The notes below the pieces were generated by a model that saw nothing but the letters and a program-made list of their open reading frames with translations, ran no database searches and was not told the DNA's origin. The position numbers were made by a program, and so were the translations under genes. A stretch of DNA of 64,000 nt from an uncultured Thermoguttaceae bacterium (GTDB lineage Bacteria; Planctomycetota; Planctomycetia; Pirellulales; Thermoguttaceae): contig CALKER010000010.1 of NCBI GenBank assembly GCA_938084835.1, forward strand, positions 124,001 through 188,000. Direction: 5' to 3'. Below, piece after piece: positions 60,701 through 64,000 of the stretch. Within the stretch, counting starts at the first letter, position 1; each line of letters starts with the position of its first letter.

Positions 60701-61489
60701 GGTTGGCATCGGAAGTTCGTGCTCTACCTAGCCGACGAGCCGTTCGCAGATCAGCAAGAAATCCGGCAACAATTCCTGGCGCTATGTCGAATGATCCACG
60801 AGGTCTATCCGGAAATTCCGATCTATTCAAGTACGTGGCGAATCGTGGATGAATGGCTTGACGACCTTGACGTTTGGGGGATTGGGCACTATGGCATCGT
60901 GACGCCAGAAAAGATGTTTGAGCTTCGCCAAAGAGGTCGCCGCATTTGGTTTACAACCGATGGGCAAATGTGTTTGGACACCCCCTATTGTGCGGTGGAG
61001 CGACTGCTCCCGTATTATTGTTTTAGGTACGGAGCAGAGGGGTATGAATTCTGGGGAGTTTCTTGGTTCACCCATGATCCTCGCCGTTTTGGTTGGCATG
61101 CATTTATTCCCCAAACGGATCGCCCCGGGCATTCTTATTTCGTGCGTTATCCCAACGGAGATGGCTACTTGGTATACCCGGGATTTGAGGAAGATGGCCC
61201 GGAGATCCTAAGCACAGTTCGCTTAGAGCAGGCCCGCGAGGGCGTGGAGGATTACTACTATCTTAAGCAGGCAGCAGCACTTGTCGTGAACGGGAATTTG
61301 GCTCAAAAGGCCCCCTCGCTGCGAGAAAAACTTCGCACGGCTCTGGATGCGGTTTTGGAGCTTGTTTTTATTCCCAACGCCGGGGGCCGGTATTCAACTA
61401 AAATTCTACCCGATCCACATCTTTTAGAAGAAAGACGACGCACGTTAGGTGATGCGTTAGAGGAGGCGCTTTGTCGCCTAGCCGAGTAA
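57770..61489 (+). CDS. Secreted GH123 / DUF4091-like protein
   Basis: A 1239-residue protein. A long charged N-terminus (about residues 1-35) precedes a signal-peptide or anchor helix (about 40-62). A DUF2341-like beta domain (about 80-185) is followed by two CBM4/9-like domains (about 185-330 and 475-630). A DUF4091/GH123-like beta-sandwich and TIM barrel (about 650-1230) completes it. The barrel carries LYLADEPF with the adjacent acid pair Asp989-Glu990, matching the catalytic Asp-Glu pair of GH123 N-acetyl-beta-galactosaminidases. The C-terminus LEQAREGVEDYYYLK is typical of DUF4091. Substrate may be N-acetylhexosamine-containing glycans, by family only. The next gene begins 81 bp later. 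Confidence 0.83.
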   Translation: MKASTSDESYRVGLPYEKCDLQEHGDILVRAASWPFSLPALVAALMTILLLNGRWAIAEDNWPAKLYCDGGGLWRARLRIVVHNFRPTPLRGFPVVVPLGKGSGLPLAGKHRVDEIRVCDEKGSELLFAVRDGHGQVMPGGPIPEDAALVIPVECSGLGRAALFVYYDNPQAWPVPDFLERYPGVVNGDLEVGVLGSPIGWRHDEPTPTHRTFWTDETAHSGHWSLKTVVARGAKPTWIATRQQGIAIRGGVRYRLRAWVRAEDVDGFAGWYIHLGNESNPMIQGPVFSAGGGTYDWKAVEAEFIPPPEVNVASIGTVVWGTGTAWYDSVSLECLDPEGLALQLGCEERIELRILGKSEDGRLLPPCGGKTKGGHQALTWKGRATLRVVNTSRHEFAPCLVTVEANYLRAAFGRNFSAENILVTTPEEVVPSYLGSSLLFVGHVPPQSICHYYVYVGDATLPVQQVCGWAELVSKALNLVENPSFERNLQYPQGWSTSGIDGAAATVRIICDQDAPTGLGRCFAELSIPPGVPAEWRGLRQRVPVEGGKPYFVGGWVRPQDVLGNVRIHIHRRKSDGTLAGEDAITSVGPTLSGTQGWTLLSGIISTSNDTAFLEIHLTTNCPGTVHYDGLLVAPVLVGEVSEVQRAPRPSAPGITLWQVPAVMKVFPHSLPPSEDEKSIPAAIFVARNEWEALQLAIRSEDEAGNIEIEVDPPTSSSGDRLTDFKVYRCGFVPVDYPSSYYRATERAWERKIPRSPPSCDGWVGWWPDPLVPSRSLSVQRQQTESLWLIFRVPAEAKAGTYRGVVRLVRTSEQGEVKQVVAAKEFVVRVWDFALPQRIDFIAIYDVRFGPGGRWWRHPPQEMYTKLVEFLAARRLCPDMIHPAPRLRWVNGRVEADFTDFDRAAIWYFERLGLPVAYMPHDFYLFGWGLPPKTIAGVRPFPGEFPYAGVDRSALSPEYKQIYQALLKTFWEHIRGRGWHRKFVLYLADEPFADQQEIRQQFLALCRMIHEVYPEIPIYSSTWRIVDEWLDDLDVWGIGHYGIVTPEKMFELRQRGRRIWFTTDGQMCLDTPYCAVERLLPYYCFRYGAEGYEFWGVSWFTHDPRRFGWHAFIPQTDRPGHSYFVRYPNGDGYLVYPGFEEDGPEILSTVRLEQAREGVEDYYYLKQAAALVVNGNLAQKAPSLREKLRTALDAVLELVFIPNAGGRYSTKILPDPHLLEERRRTLGDALEEALCRLAE

Positions 61490-61570
61490 ACAGATCGCTG
61501 GCCTGCATCAAGGTATGAGTCACCAGACGTAAATTTTAGACACACTAACGGCCAAAGGATCGCAAAGGAG

Positions 61571-64000
61571 ATGGAAATGATCATTACGAAGAAACCTCAG
61601 AAGGTTAGGCTCTTTTTCAGCGGTGCTGTGTCCGTCTTTCTACTGCATCTCATCTTCGTGCCCGAGCTGACACTAGCTTCTGGAAACAAGGCCTCGCAGG
61701 GGTTTTCTCTCCGGTGGGTTGAAACTCTTCGGGGGCTTCCCCCCAATACGCTCTACGTGAGTAACCGATTGCCGCTGCAACCAAGTTCCGCGACTAAGAT
61801 GCCAATCGGCACAGTCAGAGCGCAGGGATGGCTTTTGCGGCAGCTTGAGCTGGAGGCTGAGGGATTTACGGGTCGCCTGGGGGAATTGAGCCCGTTCCTT
61901 CGCAAGGATGACAATGCGTGGCTCAGCCCCACGGGGGAAGGTCATAGTCATTGGGAGGAAGTGCCTTACTGGTTAAAAGGTTTGATAGACTTGGGTTACG
62001 TGTTGGAAGATAAGCGGATTATTGCCGAGGCGCATCAATGGGTCGAGGCGGTCCTGGCTAGTCAACGGGAGGATGGATGGTTTGGCCCGCGGGCGAACCT
62101 CACATGGCTTCGCTTCAAGGGAAAGCGTGTCCCCGATATGTGGCCCAACATGATCATGCTCAATGTCTTACAATCCTATTACGAGTATACGAACGACCAC
62201 CGTGTCATCGAACTAATGCGGAAATACTTTCGCTGGCAACTCACCGTACCGGACGAGGAATTCCTCGTGCCTTTTTGGCAACAACAGCGAGCTGGTGATA
62301 ACTTGGCCACCGTGTACTGGCTATATAATCGCACCGGCGATCCGTGGCTCCTCGACCTGGCCACTAAAATTTTCCGCAATATGGCTCCGTGGCATGAAGG
62401 TGTGGCAAACTGGCACGGCGTAAACATCTGTCAGTGCTTTCGCGCTCCCGCGATATATTGGATGCAATCTCATAATCCTGATCATCTGGAAGTGGTGGAA
62501 CGTAATTACCGTACGGTGATGGATCTCTATGGCCAAGTCCCTGGGGGGATGTTTGCCGCGGACGAGAATTGCCGGCCCGGTCACGATGATCCCCGTCAGG
62601 CTGCCGAAAGCTGCTCGATGGTGGAGATGATGCTTTCCCACGAGATGTTACTGACCATCACGGGCGAAAGCCGCTGGGGCGACCGGTGCGAGGACGTAGC
62701 GTTTAATTCTTTCCCGGCGTGTATGACCGCGGATCTCAAGGCTTTGCGTTACCTCACGGCGCCAAATCTAGCCCTTTCCGACAGCGCTAGTAAAGCACCG
62801 GGGTTACAAAATTCTGGCCCTATGTTGCGGATGGATCCGTGGATGCACCGTTGTTGTCAACACAATATAGGGCATGGCTGGCCCAAATTTGTTCAGCATT
62901 TATGGCTTGCGGGTCCTAATAATGGCCTGATTGCGGCGCTCTATGCTCCCTGTAAGGTGCAAGCCAAAGTGGGCGACGGCCAGGAGGTGGAGATCGCTGA
63001 AGAAACCCGCTATCCCTTTGCAGAAGACGTGCTACTGCGCATGAGAATTTCCCGGCCAACGGCTTTTCCGCTCTACCTTCGCATCCCTGGCTGGTGTTCG
63101 CGAATGGAGCTTTCGGTCAACGACAGCCAGCCTCAAGTTGTTGAAGGGCCAGGTGGGTTTTTGGAACTACAGCGTAAGTGGCAGGATGGCGATACGATTC
63201 GGATCCGTTTCGATATGCCCCTTCGCGTTGTGCGCTGGGTGAAAAATAAAAACAGTGCCTCGGTCTATCTTGGGCCGCTGGCCTTTTCACTCAAAATTGG
63301 GGAGAAATATGTGCGTGTCGGCGGCAGCGATCGGTGGCCGGCCTGGGAAATTCATCCCACCACATCCTGGAACTACGGTCTGATTTTAGACCAAACCGAT
63401 CCCACCCGAGGCATCGAGGTATTGCGGCAGGATTGGCCAATTGATAATCAGCCGTTTACTATCGATGCTGCACCTGTTGCGCTCCGAATACCGGCCAAGC
63501 GAATCCCCGAGTGGGATTTCGACGAATTCGGTCTGGTAGCTCCGTTGCAGTCGAGTCCTGTCCTTAGCGATGAGCCGGAGGAGATCGTCACTCTGGTGCC
63601 GATGGGTTGTGCCCGCCTTCGGATTTCCAGTTTTCCAGTCATCGGAACAGGACCGGAGGCCCGGCGGTGGCAAAAACAGCGCCCCAGCCCGTGGACGGCC
63701 TCCCATTGCTGGCATAATGACACGGTTCGCGCGATCGACGACGGCATCCTTCCGCAACATTCCGGCGATTTAAGCATTCCTCGATTTACCTGGTGGGATC
63801 ATCGGGGCACAGAGGAATGGGTGGCATGCCAATTTGATGAGCCTCGCCAGATACAAGAAGTTGCTGTTTACTGGTTCGACGACACCGGCGTGGGACAGTG
63901 TCGTGTTCCCGCCCGGTGGCGTTTGGAATGGTGGGACGGTCTTCAATGGCAACCAGTTAGAGCAAAAAATGCTTATGGCGTGGAGCGTGACCGATTCAAC
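61571..64000 (+). CDS. Secreted GH127 / DUF1680-like protein (partial, runs off window)
   Basis: Open for 810 codons from an ATG with AAAGGAG upstream, to the window edge without a stop. A signal peptide (about residues 1-37, ending LTLAS) precedes an (alpha/alpha)6 barrel with HWEEVPYWLKGLIDLGY and the beta-sandwich of DUF1680. The zinc-site residues of GH127 beta-L-arabinofuranosidases are all in place: Glu346 and Cys348 (AAESCS) and the Cys428-Cys429 pair (HRCCQHN); in that family the first cysteine of the pair is the nucleophile. Glu332 is a candidate acid/base. An F5/8C-like (discoidin) domain starts near residue 715. It follows the GH123-like gene by 81 bp, probably one transcript. Confidence 0.85.
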   Translation, partial: MEMIITKKPQKVRLFFSGAVSVFLLHLIFVPELTLASGNKASQGFSLRWVETLRGLPPNTLYVSNRLPLQPSSATKMPIGTVRAQGWLLRQLELEAEGFTGRLGELSPFLRKDDNAWLSPTGEGHSHWEEVPYWLKGLIDLGYVLEDKRIIAEAHQWVEAVLASQREDGWFGPRANLTWLRFKGKRVPDMWPNMIMLNVLQSYYEYTNDHRVIELMRKYFRWQLTVPDEEFLVPFWQQQRAGDNLATVYWLYNRTGDPWLLDLATKIFRNMAPWHEGVANWHGVNICQCFRAPAIYWMQSHNPDHLEVVERNYRTVMDLYGQVPGGMFAADENCRPGHDDPRQAAESCSMVEMMLSHEMLLTITGESRWGDRCEDVAFNSFPACMTADLKALRYLTAPNLALSDSASKAPGLQNSGPMLRMDPWMHRCCQHNIGHGWPKFVQHLWLAGPNNGLIAALYAPCKVQAKVGDGQEVEIAEETRYPFAEDVLLRMRISRPTAFPLYLRIPGWCSRMELSVNDSQPQVVEGPGGFLELQRKWQDGDTIRIRFDMPLRVVRWVKNKNSASVYLGPLAFSLKIGEKYVRVGGSDRWPAWEIHPTTSWNYGLILDQTDPTRGIEVLRQDWPIDNQPFTIDAAPVALRIPAKRIPEWDFDEFGLVAPLQSSPVLSDEPEEIVTLVPMGCARLRISSFPVIGTGPEARRWQKQRPSPWTASHCWHNDTVRAIDDGILPQHSGDLSIPRFTWWDHRGTEEWVACQFDEPRQIQEVAVYWFDDTGVGQCRVPARWRLEWWDGLQWQPVRAKNAYGVERDRFN

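Overview
The window looks like chromosomal DNA of a planctomycete, most likely from the Pirellulales and possibly a moderate thermophile related to the Thermogutta lineage (lineage is inference, not proof). The evidence is two DUF1559 prepilin-like proteins, a giant secreted protein that opens with the planctomycete 'LEALESRxLL'-type leader, a PEP-CTERM protein, two chaperonins in one cluster, a UvrC without its HhH tail, and several very large secreted carbohydrate-active or beta-rich proteins. Summing the CDS below gives only about 70% coding density, with many gene-free stretches of 0.4 to 2.2 kb. I found no rRNA, tRNA, CRISPR array, insertion sequence or phage gene.

Layout. 0.3-7.6 kb (minus strand) is a protein-folding region: groEL2, groES, groEL1, a clear hairpin terminator, then dnaJ, grpE and an FmdB-type zinc ribbon gene. 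8.4-14.6 kb (plus) carries housekeeping genes: rpe, rimO, pgsA, a CPBP membrane protease and a class I amidotransferase-like protein whose nucleophile cysteine is glycine. 14.9-20.2 kb (minus) has a 1335-residue secreted beta-rich/helical-barrel protein and a PEP-CTERM protein. 20.2-28.9 kb (plus) has a candidate structured RNA, purE-mtnA (overlapping by four bases), an HD-domain nucleotidase-like gene, two poorly known proteins and uvrC. 29.8-38.4 kb has a DUF2961 (GH172-like) gene, a PQQ-type propeller gene and, convergent to them, a 1680-residue surface protein containing an SGNH-hydrolase fold that has lost its catalytic residues. 39-52 kb is housekeeping again (pyrD, trpS, acpS, kdtA, rimI, an SDR, a peroxiredoxin) around a divergent pair of DUF1559 genes. 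After a 2.2 kb gene-free stretch, 54.4-64 kb (plus) holds three consecutive secreted glycoside-hydrolase-type genes: an unassigned TIM-barrel protein, a GH123/DUF4091 protein and a GH127/DUF1680 protein that runs off the end of the window.

How the genes fit together. The chaperone block is a stress-folding module with two different GroEL paralogs and one GroES. The secreted glycosidase genes, the DUF2961 gene and the 1335-residue protein point to degradation of complex polysaccharides. kdtA, pgsA and acpS serve envelope and lipid synthesis. The most unusual signals are the apparent pseudoenzymes (SGNH domain, C26 amidotransferase, AcpS metal site), the structured RNA candidate at about 20.77-20.96 kb, and a recurring habit of short (12-29 bp) tandem duplications in the intergenic DNA.
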